58,351 nucleotides of DNA from Chloroflexota bacterium (GTDB lineage Bacteria > Chloroflexota > Anaerolineae > Aggregatilineales > Phototrophicaceae): the NCBI GenBank assembly GCA_011523705.1, contig WTGC01000186.1:1-58351 (forward strand). Direction: 5' to 3'. A program made the translations under genes and the position numbers. Every line of letters starts with the position of its first letter. Within the stretch, counting starts at the first letter, position 1. Below, in pieces: positions 26,189 through 35,300 of this stretch. Under the pieces are notes generated by a model. It was not told the origin of the DNA, ran no database searches, and saw only the letters and a program-made list of their open reading frames with translations.

Positions 26189-28681
26189 ATGGCGTCAACA
26201 TATTGGATAGAAGCATCGCTGGCTGGCATTCTCCCGACCCTGTGGATGTTCGTCGGCGTCGGTTTGCCTTGGGCATACGCCGTCATATCGACGCGATTCT
26301 GGACTTCGAAAGCTTTAATCGGCGCGACCGCTCTGGCACTGGGACCCGCCTGGATGACGGCTTGGATGCTCATCCTGGGCCTTGCCGGCGCCCAACTTGA
26401 GGCCCGTCTGCTTCGGTCCGAATGGATCTTGCTCAGCAGCGTCGTCATCTCCGCGGTCGGCGTCCTAATTGCCTGGCGCAAACAGAAGAAGTCCGCACCT
26501 TGCGCAAGCTCGGCGCCACCCCTCGCCTTTGATGAAAAGATGATTGTCGCGTTGATCGCGGTCGCCGTTGTCTTGCGTTGGATTCACACCGCTTTCTGGC
26601 CCTTCACGGCATACGATGCCTTATGGGTATTCGCCTATCAGGGCAGGCATTTTTTTCTCGAAGGCAATATCCCGCACGCGATCGACTACTACCCGCCCTT
26701 CCTGTCGATCCAATTCACCTATGTACAGACCTTGATCGGCGGCATCAACGATCATGCGGCGCGCATGGTGATTCCGATGCTGCATATCGGCAGCATCATG
26801 GCCGCTTATCTGCTGGGCGAGCGCCTGCTGAATCGGCGCGTCGGGCTGATCGTCGCCGCGCTATGGAGCTTGCACCCGCAGGTCGGTCGCTGGGCGGTAA
26901 TCGGCGATCTTGAGATTCCGCTGACTTTCAGCTTCACCTTGGCGGCGGTCTTTTTTCTGCGCGCCTGGAGCGACGATCAGGACCCGCGCGATCGGCGGAA
27001 TGAGGCGCTGCTGGCCGGCTTAATGCTGGGCATCGCGCTGTTCACCAAGCCAACCGCGGGCGCCTTCGTATGGGGGGTATTGCTGCTGCTCGCCGTCGAT
27101 CTGCTCTCCAAGCGATTTCGTTTTCGCCGCTGGAGGCTTCGATTTAAAGTCGCGCTCTGGACCGGGCTGGCTTGCGTCCCACTCGGCGCGATTTGGTACT
27201 TAAGAAACCTGGTGCTGGGACATGAGGTCATCACTTTACCGAAGGCGGTCTGGCTGACGCGGGCGCTGCGCAGTGGCGATTATCTGGCGCCGCTTGTGAT
27301 TGCCGCTGTCGCCGCCTGGCTGGCGCTGTCTATTCGCTTCAGATTGAAAAGGCGCGAATTCATGCTCGGCGCCCTTGGCATCGCGCTGCTGCTGGCGGGA
27401 GCGTTGGCTTCAAATCCGAAGCTGTTCCCCGGGCGGGTCGATCCACCGGCGAGCTATATCCAGCTAATGGAAATCGCTCTCATCGCTGGCGGTCTGGCTC
27501 TTGGCGGATTCAGCCTGCGCCGCGTGATTGGGATGGCATCCGAGAAGCAGGTCAAGCGCATGATCAGCACTGGCGGCTGGGCGCTGCTGTTGGCGCTGCC
27601 TTACTTCGTTACGTTCTATTATTCCTACAGTTATCACTATCGGCTGGGATTCGCAATTTTACCCTTGTTGTGCCTGCCGATCGCGGTCGCGCTGTCGACG
27701 CTGCTCGCAAGCGAGCGAATCAGCGGCTGGAGCAAGCGAATGCGGCGCGGCTACTACTTTGCTCTTTTCTGTCTGAGCCTGCCCGGTATAGCGGCGCCGG
27801 CGCTGAATGTCAACTGGTCGTTGGTCTGGTTAGGAGACGATGGGCTGGACAGCGACGCCAGGAAATATCAAGTCTTCAATCCATCGCTGCTGGAAGTCGT
27901 GTTCGGGCTGGAAGACTACATGACAAATTCCGGGAATCGGCCGGTTGTATTGGCGCCGGGGGAAGAGCGTTTGCCTTTTTTCTTCCCGCAGATGCGGGTC
28001 TTGGACCAGCCGGCGTCGAGTCTGGCGGAATTCGAATTGTCGGGCGCAACGCATTTCATTTACGGCGCCAAGGCGCGGGAGGCTTATCTGGAGGCCGGGC
28101 TGGAGCCACGATCAACGCAGCTTGTTTCGGCTCTGGGACGAGTCGATTTATTCCGAATGACGAAAGAACACCGGGACGCCACTTTCAGCTACGAGTTGTA
28201 CGAGGCGCTGGATTGGAAAGACCGCTGGACTGTTCCCAAGCGACATCGATCGCAGCCGCCGGAGCGCCAGGTGGTCATCTTTGGCGGTCGGCTGCAAGTT
28301 TATTTGGATGGCTTGTATCCGGCGATCATTCACCGGGAGACGCCAGTAACCTTCGAGCCGAGTTGGCGCGCGCTGCGGACGCTTGAGCGCGAATATCAGT
28401 TTGTACTGCAGCACCGGCATCCTGAAGAGGGCACGCTGAGGCAAGAGTGGCGACTGAAGCCCGGCGAGCATCGCCACGGCTATTATTCGCCGCTGCTTTG
28501 GGAAGTTGATGAAATCGTGAGAGACCGGCAAGTCTTGCGGTTGGATCCAGAAGCCGGATACAAGCGCGGCCATCCGTATGTTTTTCTGCTGGGCGTTTGG
28601 GATCCGGCGACCGAGCGATACCTGCCCGTCGAAGTTGATGGCGAGCCGGCGGGCGCATTCTATAAAGTGGCGGGCTCTTAG
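26189..28681 (+). CDS. Large GT-C-like membrane protein with soluble C-terminal part
   Basis: An 830-residue membrane protein. About 12-14 hydrophobic segments fill residues 1-540, with FTAYDALWVFAYQGR and DYYPPFLSIQFTYVQT in a periplasmic loop, a GT-C-like layout. Residues ~560-830 are soluble and contain no recognised domain; they hold YGAKAREAYLEAGLEP and FGGRLQVYLDGLYP. The ATG at 26189 is chosen over a GTG two codons upstream; neither has a strong ribosome site. It follows the GT39-like gene by 47 bases, so both are probably co-transcribed and act on the same surface glycan or lipid. The glycosyltransferase role is inferred from topology and is less sure than for its neighbour. Confidence 0.7.
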   Translation: MASTYWIEASLAGILPTLWMFVGVGLPWAYAVISTRFWTSKALIGATALALGPAWMTAWMLILGLAGAQLEARLLRSEWILLSSVVISAVGVLIAWRKQKKSAPCASSAPPLAFDEKMIVALIAVAVVLRWIHTAFWPFTAYDALWVFAYQGRHFFLEGNIPHAIDYYPPFLSIQFTYVQTLIGGINDHAARMVIPMLHIGSIMAAYLLGERLLNRRVGLIVAALWSLHPQVGRWAVIGDLEIPLTFSFTLAAVFFLRAWSDDQDPRDRRNEALLAGLMLGIALFTKPTAGAFVWGVLLLLAVDLLSKRFRFRRWRLRFKVALWTGLACVPLGAIWYLRNLVLGHEVITLPKAVWLTRALRSGDYLAPLVIAAVAAWLALSIRFRLKRREFMLGALGIALLLAGALASNPKLFPGRVDPPASYIQLMEIALIAGGLALGGFSLRRVIGMASEKQVKRMISTGGWALLLALPYFVTFYYSYSYHYRLGFAILPLLCLPIAVALSTLLASERISGWSKRMRRGYYFALFCLSLPGIAAPALNVNWSLVWLGDDGLDSDARKYQVFNPSLLEVVFGLEDYMTNSGNRPVVLAPGEERLPFFFPQMRVLDQPASSLAEFELSGATHFIYGAKAREAYLEAGLEPRSTQLVSALGRVDLFRMTKEHRDATFSYELYEALDWKDRWTVPKRHRSQPPERQVVIFGGRLQVYLDGLYPAIIHRETPVTFEPSWRALRTLEREYQFVLQHRHPEEGTLRQEWRLKPGEHRHGYYSPLLWEVDEIVRDRQVLRLDPEAGYKRGHPYVFLLGVWDPATERYLPVEVDGEPAGAFYKVAGS

Positions 28682-28697
28682 CGATTGCCGCCTTGAA

Positions 28698-29645
28698 TTA
28701 TCGCAAGACCAGAAGAGAATCGGAAAAGAGACGCTGCGTGGCCCGGTTGTTGAAGCGCGCCCAGGCGACCTCGAATTGCGTGCGCAAGCCCGCCAACTCG
28801 GCGTCGCGGGCGCTGATATAGCATTGCAAGATCGCGGTCTGCTCGGCCGGCAGATCATCAATGCCCGCGACAGTTTCGCTGAAGACGGCGATATCATTGA
28901 TGCGTCCAAGGATCTCCTGCATCGCCTTCACCTGCAGCAGGAATGCCCCGGCGGAGCGGCCCAGGATCGGCTGGAAGAATTCCAGGGCATAGCGCAACTG
29001 CTTGTACTCGACGCGCAAGGCATGCAGGACGGTATCGTCCGCCGCCGGCAGCACGCTGTCGTAGGCTCTGACGCGGGCCAGGCGTTCGTGCAATAACGAG
29101 GGCAGCACATGGCGCAGCTGATGCGGCGTCTCACGCCGTTTCAGTTTACGCGCGCCCCGCCCGCGGCGTTTGGTCAGCCGCTGAAACCGGCGGAGAAAAC
29201 GCGAGTAGCGCTTGGAATCGAAGAGCCGATTCAGACGGACGCGAAAGGCACGTCGGCGATCCTCGAGCAGGGCGATCACCGGTTCCAGCGCTTCTTGAGA
29301 GGCCGGCGGCAAATCCTCCCGGAAATCTTGCAGATCCAGAATCAAGACATCAAGGTCACGGATGGCGCCCAAAGCGCGCGCGATTTCCCGCAAGCCTCGC
29401 TCGTATTCCATTACCGTCTTGCGGCGATAATGGGCGCCGATGAGATTGAAGAGGCTGCGCATGCGGCGGATGGCCACGCGCATCTGATGCACGGATTCGA
29501 TATCTTCGCCGGTGCGGCTGCCGGCTTCGTGGCTCTTCATCCGGCGGAGCTGGCGGGCGAAGATCTTCCGCCCGGCTTCGGCCATGGGATCGGTGGCTTG
29601 GATGTCCCTCTTCTTTTTCCTGGGCGATTTGCTATCGGCAGCCAT
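28698..29645 (-). CDS. CHAD-domain protein (polyphosphate-binding family)
   Basis: A 315-residue helical CHAD protein. Conserved basic and histidine positions are visible: ESVHQMRVAIRRMRSLF near 50-66, then LGAIRDLDVL, HALRVEYKQLRYALEFF, and LGRINDIAVFSE. CHAD domains bind inorganic polyphosphate through these basic faces, and many are found next to CYTH triphosphatases; here the CYTH gene is about 9 kb away. A lysine-rich N-terminus (KSPRKKKRD) precedes the domain. It is convergent with the GT-C gene (16 bases between stops) and divergent from the SDR gene. Confidence 0.88.
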   Translation of the reverse strand: MAADSKSPRKKKRDIQATDPMAEAGRKIFARQLRRMKSHEAGSRTGEDIESVHQMRVAIRRMRSLFNLIGAHYRRKTVMEYERGLREIARALGAIRDLDVLILDLQDFREDLPPASQEALEPVIALLEDRRRAFRVRLNRLFDSKRYSRFLRRFQRLTKRRGRGARKLKRRETPHQLRHVLPSLLHERLARVRAYDSVLPAADDTVLHALRVEYKQLRYALEFFQPILGRSAGAFLLQVKAMQEILGRINDIAVFSETVAGIDDLPAEQTAILQCYISARDAELAGLRTQFEVAWARFNNRATQRLFSDSLLVLR

Positions 29646-29956
29646 GTTCGTCTCTTCGCGCTATCGAGTCGTGATGTTGCTTTGATGTCACGGTTACGGA
29701 CAAGCTTCGGCAATTGCATACAGTTCTTTAAGTTTACATTAACAAATCGACTTATGCTCGAATATATCCTTAACATTCGGTGCTGAAGAAAGGCTGGCGC
29801 AATCATTGACCCAGCAGTGATATACTGTGCCTGGATGTCAAATGATTTCGGGACGGTTATCTTAAACCACCGAGCACACCGAGTCGACAGAGATGACCGA
29901 GGCGAAAGAGCCATGATGGGAAGCGGCGCCGTCATTGTTGCGAAGATGGACTTAAC
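29646..29956. other. Intergenic region between divergent CHAD and SDR genes
   Basis: This 311-base gap is AT-richer near 29690-29830 and contains one family A repeat at 29859-29903. It must hold both divergent promoters; no strong consensus was seen. No coding region is credible. Confidence 0.55.
29859..29903 (+). repeat. Family A repeat, copy 13
   Basis: TCTTAAACCACCGAGCACAC then CGAGTCGACAGAGATGACCG. The TCTTA-ACCAC left end matches the right end of minus-oriented copies (TGGTAAGA), defining one edge of the element. Confidence 0.7.
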
Positions 29957-30751
29957 ATGACCGCAAGGGTCGTCTTCATCACCGGCGCCTCGAGCGGGAT
30001 TGGTAGGGCGGCGGCGCTTGCCTTCGCGCGCGCTGGCTATCAGGTCTGCGGGCTGGCGCGGCGGGCGGTACGGCTGGAGGCTTTGCGAGAAGAGATTGCT
30101 GCCCTGCCGGTTTCACATGGCGAGTTCCTCGCCCTCGCCGGCGATGTAAGCGATTTGGCGGCGCAGGAGGCGGCGGTGGCGCGGGCGCTGGAGCGCTTTG
30201 GGCGGCTGGATGTCTTGGTCGCCAATGCTGGCGTCGGGCAGCATGGGGCCATCGCCGAAGCGGACTGGGACCATATCGAGACGGTACTGCGTACCAACAT
30301 CGACGGCGTGCTGCACAGTGTGCGCGCTGCTGTGCCGGCGATGCGCGAATCGGGCGGCGGTCACATCCTCATCGTCACATCGGTGGTGGCGGGCCTGCAC
30401 TGTCCCTACACCGCCATCTACGCCGCCAGCAAAGCCTTCGTTTCCAGCCTGGCTGGCTCGCTGCGGCTGGAGCTGGAAGATGGAAACATCGCCGTGACCG
30501 ATGTGCTCGTGGGGCGCACGCACACTGAATTCAACCAGAACCGGCTGGGCTCAGGGGAGGCGGCGCGCGGGGGGCTGCCGACGATGAGCGCCGAGGAGGT
30601 CGCGCTCGCTCTGGTGCGGGCGGCTGAGCGCAAACCGAGGCGGCTGATCATGAGTCTCTTCGATCGGCTGATCCTGGCCGGTGGAGTCGCGGCGCCGGGC
30701 ATCATGGCGCGTCTGGCGAAGCGGCAATACAAGCCGGAACCGGGCGATTAG
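29957..30751 (+). CDS. Short-chain dehydrogenase/reductase
   Basis: A 264-residue classical SDR. The nucleotide motif is TGASSGIGRA (10-19), the structural motif NAG is in VANAGVGQHG, and the catalytic residues are Ser in IVTSVVAG plus Tyr and Lys in YAASKAF. The C-terminal part with RLILAGGVAAPGIMARLAKRQY is typical of membrane-associated SDRs of unknown substrate. An Arg after the first beta strand (LARRAVRLE) suggests NADPH preference, which is an inference. It is followed at 17 bases by the ybaK-like gene and probably co-transcribed. Confidence 0.88.
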   Translation: MTARVVFITGASSGIGRAAALAFARAGYQVCGLARRAVRLEALREEIAALPVSHGEFLALAGDVSDLAAQEAAVARALERFGRLDVLVANAGVGQHGAIAEADWDHIETVLRTNIDGVLHSVRAAVPAMRESGGGHILIVTSVVAGLHCPYTAIYAASKAFVSSLAGSLRLELEDGNIAVTDVLVGRTHTEFNQNRLGSGEAARGGLPTMSAEEVALALVRAAERKPRRLIMSLFDRLILAGGVAAPGIMARLAKRQYKPEPGD

Positions 30752-30768
30752 CGCGAAAGGCGCTGACG

Positions 30769-31251
30769 ATGGCGAAAGTCAAGAAGCTCAATTCGATGCG
30801 GCTGCTGGATGCCGGCTCGATTCGCTACGACGTGCATGTCTATGACAAGTCGATCCGCGATGCGCGGCAGGTGGCGGAAGCGGTCGGATTTAAGGCGGAC
30901 GAAGTTTTCAAAACGCTAGTGGTGGAGGCGCCTTCAGCGCGAAAACCGGCTCTGGTGATGCTGCCGTCGAATCGTACGCTGAATCTCAAGCGGCTGGCGA
31001 AAGCGCTGGGCGAAAAGAAGCTGGCGCTGGCATCGCATGCCGATGCCGAGAAATGGACCGGCTTACAGGTGGGCGGCATCAGCGCGCTGGCTTTGACGAG
31101 GAAGAACTGGAAAGTTTATCTCGACCGGCGGGCGGCGGCGCTGGAGCAAATCGTCATCAGCGCCGGGCAGCGGGGCCTGCAACTGCGCGTTGAGACTGCG
31201 GGCTTGATCAAGCTGCTCGGCTGCGAGTTGGTTGATGTAGCGGACCCGTGA
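30769..31251 (+). CDS. ybaK: YbaK/EbsC-family aminoacyl-tRNA deacylase (Cys-tRNA(Pro) type)
   Basis: A 160-residue YbaK-fold protein. Members hydrolyse mischarged Cys-tRNA(Pro) or related aminoacyl-tRNAs. The catalytic Lys is probably the one in DEVFKTLVVEAP near residue 48, and TGLQVGGISAL matches the conserved glycine loop. Length is typical of stand-alone YbaK. It begins 17 bases after the SDR stop with GAAAGG-like purines between, so it is the second gene of that operon. The Cys-tRNA(Pro) specificity is the usual annotation for this subfamily and not proven by sequence. Confidence 0.88.
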   Translation: MAKVKKLNSMRLLDAGSIRYDVHVYDKSIRDARQVAEAVGFKADEVFKTLVVEAPSARKPALVMLPSNRTLNLKRLAKALGEKKLALASHADAEKWTGLQVGGISALALTRKNWKVYLDRRAAALEQIVISAGQRGLQLRVETAGLIKLLGCELVDVADP

Positions 31252-31261
31252 GCGCCGTTGA

Positions 31262-32227
31262 TCAGCGCGACAAGATGCGGGCGAGATCGAAGTATTCGGG
31301 CGTGATCTGCCGCGTGCGCGCGGTCGCTTCGGCCAGGGGAATCGGCGTTTGCTCGCGTCCGATGCGGGCGACCATTTTGCCGCTTTCGCCGCCGAGCAGC
31401 AATTCAATCGCGTAGACGCCCATCCGCGTCGCCAGAAGCCGATCAAAGGCGGTTGGGCTGCCACCGCGCTGCGTATGCCCCAGGATCGTCAGCCGGATTT
31501 CAAAGCCAATGTGCTTCTGTTCGAGGTAGTGCGCCAGCTCCGGTCCTTGATAAGGGGCGCCTTCAGCCAGTACGGCAATGGCGTGAGTTTTGCCGCGGAT
31601 ATAGGCGTCTTCCAGTGAGACGGCGATTTCATTCATGGTGACGCCATTCTCCGGCGTGACGACAATTTCGGCGCCGCCGAGGATGCCGGCCATTACGGCG
31701 AGATAGCCGCAGTCGCGCCCCATCACTTCCACCACAAAGGCGCGGTTATGCGAGGTGGCGGTATCGCGCAAGCGGTCAACGGCGTCCAGGATCGTATTCA
31801 GCGCGGTGTCAACGCCGATGCTGGTATCGGTGCCCCAGATGTCGTTGTCGATGCTGGCCGGGATGCCGATGACCGGCACGCCCACCTTGTGCAGCGCGAG
31901 CGCGCCACGCAGGCTGCCATCGCCGCCGATGACGATAACGCCCTCGATTCCGTTTTCGTTGAGCCGGCGCTGCCCCTTCATTTGGCCTTGAGCGGTCTTG
32001 AATTCTTCATTGCGGGCGGTCTGCAGGACGGTCCCGCCGCGCTGAAGGATGCCGCTGACCTCGCGGCTGCTCAAGAGCGCCATGTCGCCAGCCAGCAAAC
32101 CTTGGTAGGCTTGGCGGATGCCATAGACTTCGACGTCATGGTCCAGCCCGGCGCGAACCACTGCGCGGACGGCCGCGTTCATTCCGGGCGCGTCGCCACC
32201 GCTGGTCATAACGGCGATGCGTTTCAT
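31262..32227 (-). CDS. pfkA: ATP-dependent 6-phosphofructokinase
   Basis: A 321-residue phosphofructokinase that phosphorylates fructose 6-phosphate in glycolysis. Seen: TSGGDAPGMNAAVRAV at the N-terminus, GGDGSLRGA (the Gly of GGDGS marks ATP- rather than PPi-type enzymes), IPASIDNDIWGTD with catalytic Asp in SIDND, and MGRDCGYLA. The usual PGTIDND is PASIDND, a small change in the substrate loop that still lacks the Lys of PPi enzymes. The ATG at 32227 is preferred because GGAGA lies 8 bases upstream; a GTG at 32242 would include it. It has its own promoter between dnaE and itself. Confidence 0.95.
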   Translation of the reverse strand: MKRIAVMTSGGDAPGMNAAVRAVVRAGLDHDVEVYGIRQAYQGLLAGDMALLSSREVSGILQRGGTVLQTARNEEFKTAQGQMKGQRRLNENGIEGVIVIGGDGSLRGALALHKVGVPVIGIPASIDNDIWGTDTSIGVDTALNTILDAVDRLRDTATSHNRAFVVEVMGRDCGYLAVMAGILGGAEIVVTPENGVTMNEIAVSLEDAYIRGKTHAIAVLAEGAPYQGPELAHYLEQKHIGFEIRLTILGHTQRGGSPTAFDRLLATRMGVYAIELLLGGESGKMVARIGREQTPIPLAEATARTRQITPEYFDLARILSR

Positions 32228-32301
32228 CTGGGCTGTCTCCACACAAGCCGTTCCGCGACATCAACGCGATAGTTGCGGCGCCAATGTCTCCCATACTGAG
32301 T

Positions 32302-32330
32302 ATTCTAAACAGATTTGCTTGCGTCTTCAA
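32302..32330 (-). promoter_or_regulatory. pfkA promoter
   Basis: On the minus strand: TTGAAG (32330-32325), a 17-base spacer, then TAGAAT (32307-32302), with the pfkA start about 75 bases downstream. A good sigma-70-type match. Confidence 0.7.
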
Positions 32331-32384
32331 ATAGGAATGCGTCAAGAGGCATCAAAGCGCGCTGGCACATTGGGAAATGCGGAG

Positions 32385-35300
32385 TTAATCCTCATCGTCG
32401 ATTTCGATGAGGTCGGCGCTGCCGACGATCCCGACCAGCTCCTGATGGAGCGCCTCGCAGATGTCTGTCGTTTGGTTGGGGAAGTCCAAGGGCGTCGACT
32501 CGCCCCCACGCAAGACGATGATGCGAAAGCGATCGATGCCGGGATAGGAGACCAAGGTGTTGTGGATATGCCGCAGTTTCCGCCGATCTCTTTCCGCGTC
32601 TTCCGATGCCGCCAGAATGACGGAGATCAAGCGCGGCGCCCGTTCCGGCGCATTCTCTTCGCCAGGCAGCGCCAGGTGACCCGCGCCATTCACCCATTCG
32701 GGCTCGTCTTCCGGTTCTTGATTGGCGTCGACCGAGCCGGAGTCGAGAGGCGCGCCACTCGGCGGGGCGTCAAATTCGGGCGGGGGCGGCGCTTCTGGCG
32801 GCAGCTCGTCGAAGCCCGGCGGGGCACTTTCCAGCGCCTCCATAACGGCGTCGGGCGGCTCATCATCGGCGCCAGCCCAAGCCGATTCGGGTTCAAGATT
32901 AGGTTCGGACGGGTGGTCATCGGGCAAGGCGATGTCGAAATCAAGTCTGAGTTCGTCAGCGATGATCTGCGGATCGCCGCGGCTTTCGTCGTAGCGGCCC
33001 AGGATCAGAACGATCTCGCCCTCTTCCAGGCTGCGGGCGCCGGAAGCCGCATCCGCATTGCGATCGGCAAATTTGTCCATGGCTTTGGCGTAGGTTCGGG
33101 GGAAGAGCACCACTTCGATGACGCCGGCGCTGTCGTGCCAATCCTCCAGGCTGAGCACCGCCATCATGTCGCCGTTGCGGGTGGTGATTTTGCGCAGGGC
33201 GGTCACTTCGCCGGCGACGCGCACCGTTTCCGGCTTCGATAGCGACGGGCTTTTCAGCTCGGCAATCTTTTGCAGATTCTGCTTTTCGAGCAGATGCCGA
33301 TACCGGTCGACCGGGCGCCCGCTGAGATAGAGGCCCAGCAGTTCCTTTTCCCATCTCAACAGTTCGCGGGCGTTCAGCTCCTGCACGTGCTTGAAATCTC
33401 TGAGCAGATTATCTTCGTCCGCGGTCGCCTCGCCAAACATAATCATCTGGCCCACTTCCTGGTCGCGATGATAATTGCTGCTGTAGCTCACAATACCGTC
33501 CAATGCCGCCATTAGCGCGGCGCGGGCGCCAAAATCAGCAAAGGCGCCGACCTTGATCAAGCTCTCAAGCGTCCGCTTGCCCAACTTGCGCATATCAACC
33601 CGCTTGCAGAAATCTGCCAGGCTGCTGAATGGCGCTTCGCCGCGAGCCACGATCAAGTCTTGGAGTGCGCGCGCGCCGGCGTTCTTGACCGCGCCCAGCC
33701 CGAAGCGAATCGCGCGGCGGCCGTCAGCAGTTGACTCGATGTCGAAGTCCAACTGACTGCGATTGACATCGGGCGGGGTGATCGGAATGTTCAAGCGGCG
33801 GCATTCTTCCAAAAAGGTCGAGACTTTGGTGAGGTCGTCGCGCTGCACGCTGAGCAGAGCGGTCATATATTCTTCGGGATAGTGGCATTTGAGGTAGGCC
33901 GTCTGCATAGTGATGACGGCGTAATCGGCGGCGTGGGCTTTATTGAAGCCGTAATCGGCGAAGAATTCGATCATTTCGAAGATTTCTTCGGCGGTCTCTT
34001 CATCGACGCCGTTTTGTGGACCGCGCTCCATGAAGATCGCCCGATGTTTGCTGAGCTCGGCTGGCAATTTCTTGGAGACGGCTTTGCGCATAAGATCGGC
34101 TTCGCCCAATTCATAGCCGAAGAGCGCGCCGGCGATCTCCATGATCTGCTCTTGATAGACGCAGATGCCGTAGGTTTCGGCCAAGATCGGTTCGAGCTTC
34201 GGATGCAGCGTGGTGATTTCCTCATCGCCATGCAGGCGCCGGCAATATTGGGGGATGAATTCCATGGGGCCGGGGCGATAAAGCGAGATGGCGGCGACGA
34301 TGTTTTCAAAGACGCGCGGGCGCATTTGCCGCAGCATTTGCTGCATGCCGCCGGATTCCACCTGGAAGACGCCGATCGTTTCGCCCTCGCTGATCATGCG
34401 AAAGGCGTCATCAAGCCGCGCGCGCTGTTCATCGCCCTCAGCCTCTTCATGCCGATAGGGAATGCTGTCGATGCTGTAGTGGATGCCGCGATGCCGCGCG
34501 ATCAGCTCGCAGGCTTTGCGCAGGATGGTGAGCGTCGACAAGCCCAGGAAATCGACCTTGAGCAAGCCGATGTATTCGGCCGTCTCCATAGGGAATTGCG
34601 TCACTGCGCTCAGCGCGCCGCCCGATGGATCTTTGCCGGTGATTCGATGCAGTGGCACGAGGTCGACCAGGGGGCGATCAGCGATGATGACGCCGGCGGC
34701 ATGGGTGGAGGCGTGGCGGGTCATGCCTTGCAATTCAATGGCGGTGTCGATCACGCGCTGCAAATCGGCATCGCTGTTGTAAAGATCAAGCAACTCCGGA
34801 TTGCCATCGACATATTCGCGGATTTTCTTTTGGCGGGCTTCTTGGGGAATCATGGCGGCGGCGCGGTTGATCAAGCTGAGATCGACATCGAGGGCGCGCC
34901 CGACATCGCGGACGGCCGCTTTGGCGCCCAAAGTGCCGAAGGTAATGATGGCGGCGACCTTGTCTTCGCCGTATTTCTGGGCGGCGTAAGCGATCATCTC
35001 GCCGCGGCGATCATCGGGATAATCGAGATCGATATCGGGCATGGTGATGCGACCCGGGTTGAGAAAGCGCTCGAAGAGCAGGCCGTTCTGTATCGGATCG
35101 ATATTGGTGATGCCGAGGCTGTAGGCGACCAGGCTGGCGGCGCCCGATCCGCGGACGTTCCACCAAATATCGGCTTGGCGCGCGAATTCACAAAGGTCCC
35201 ACACAATCAGGAAATAGGCGTCGAAACCCATGCTGTGGATGATGTTGAGCTCGCGTTCAATGCGCTCAGTGAAGACGTCGTTTCCCCGCCAATCGGCATC

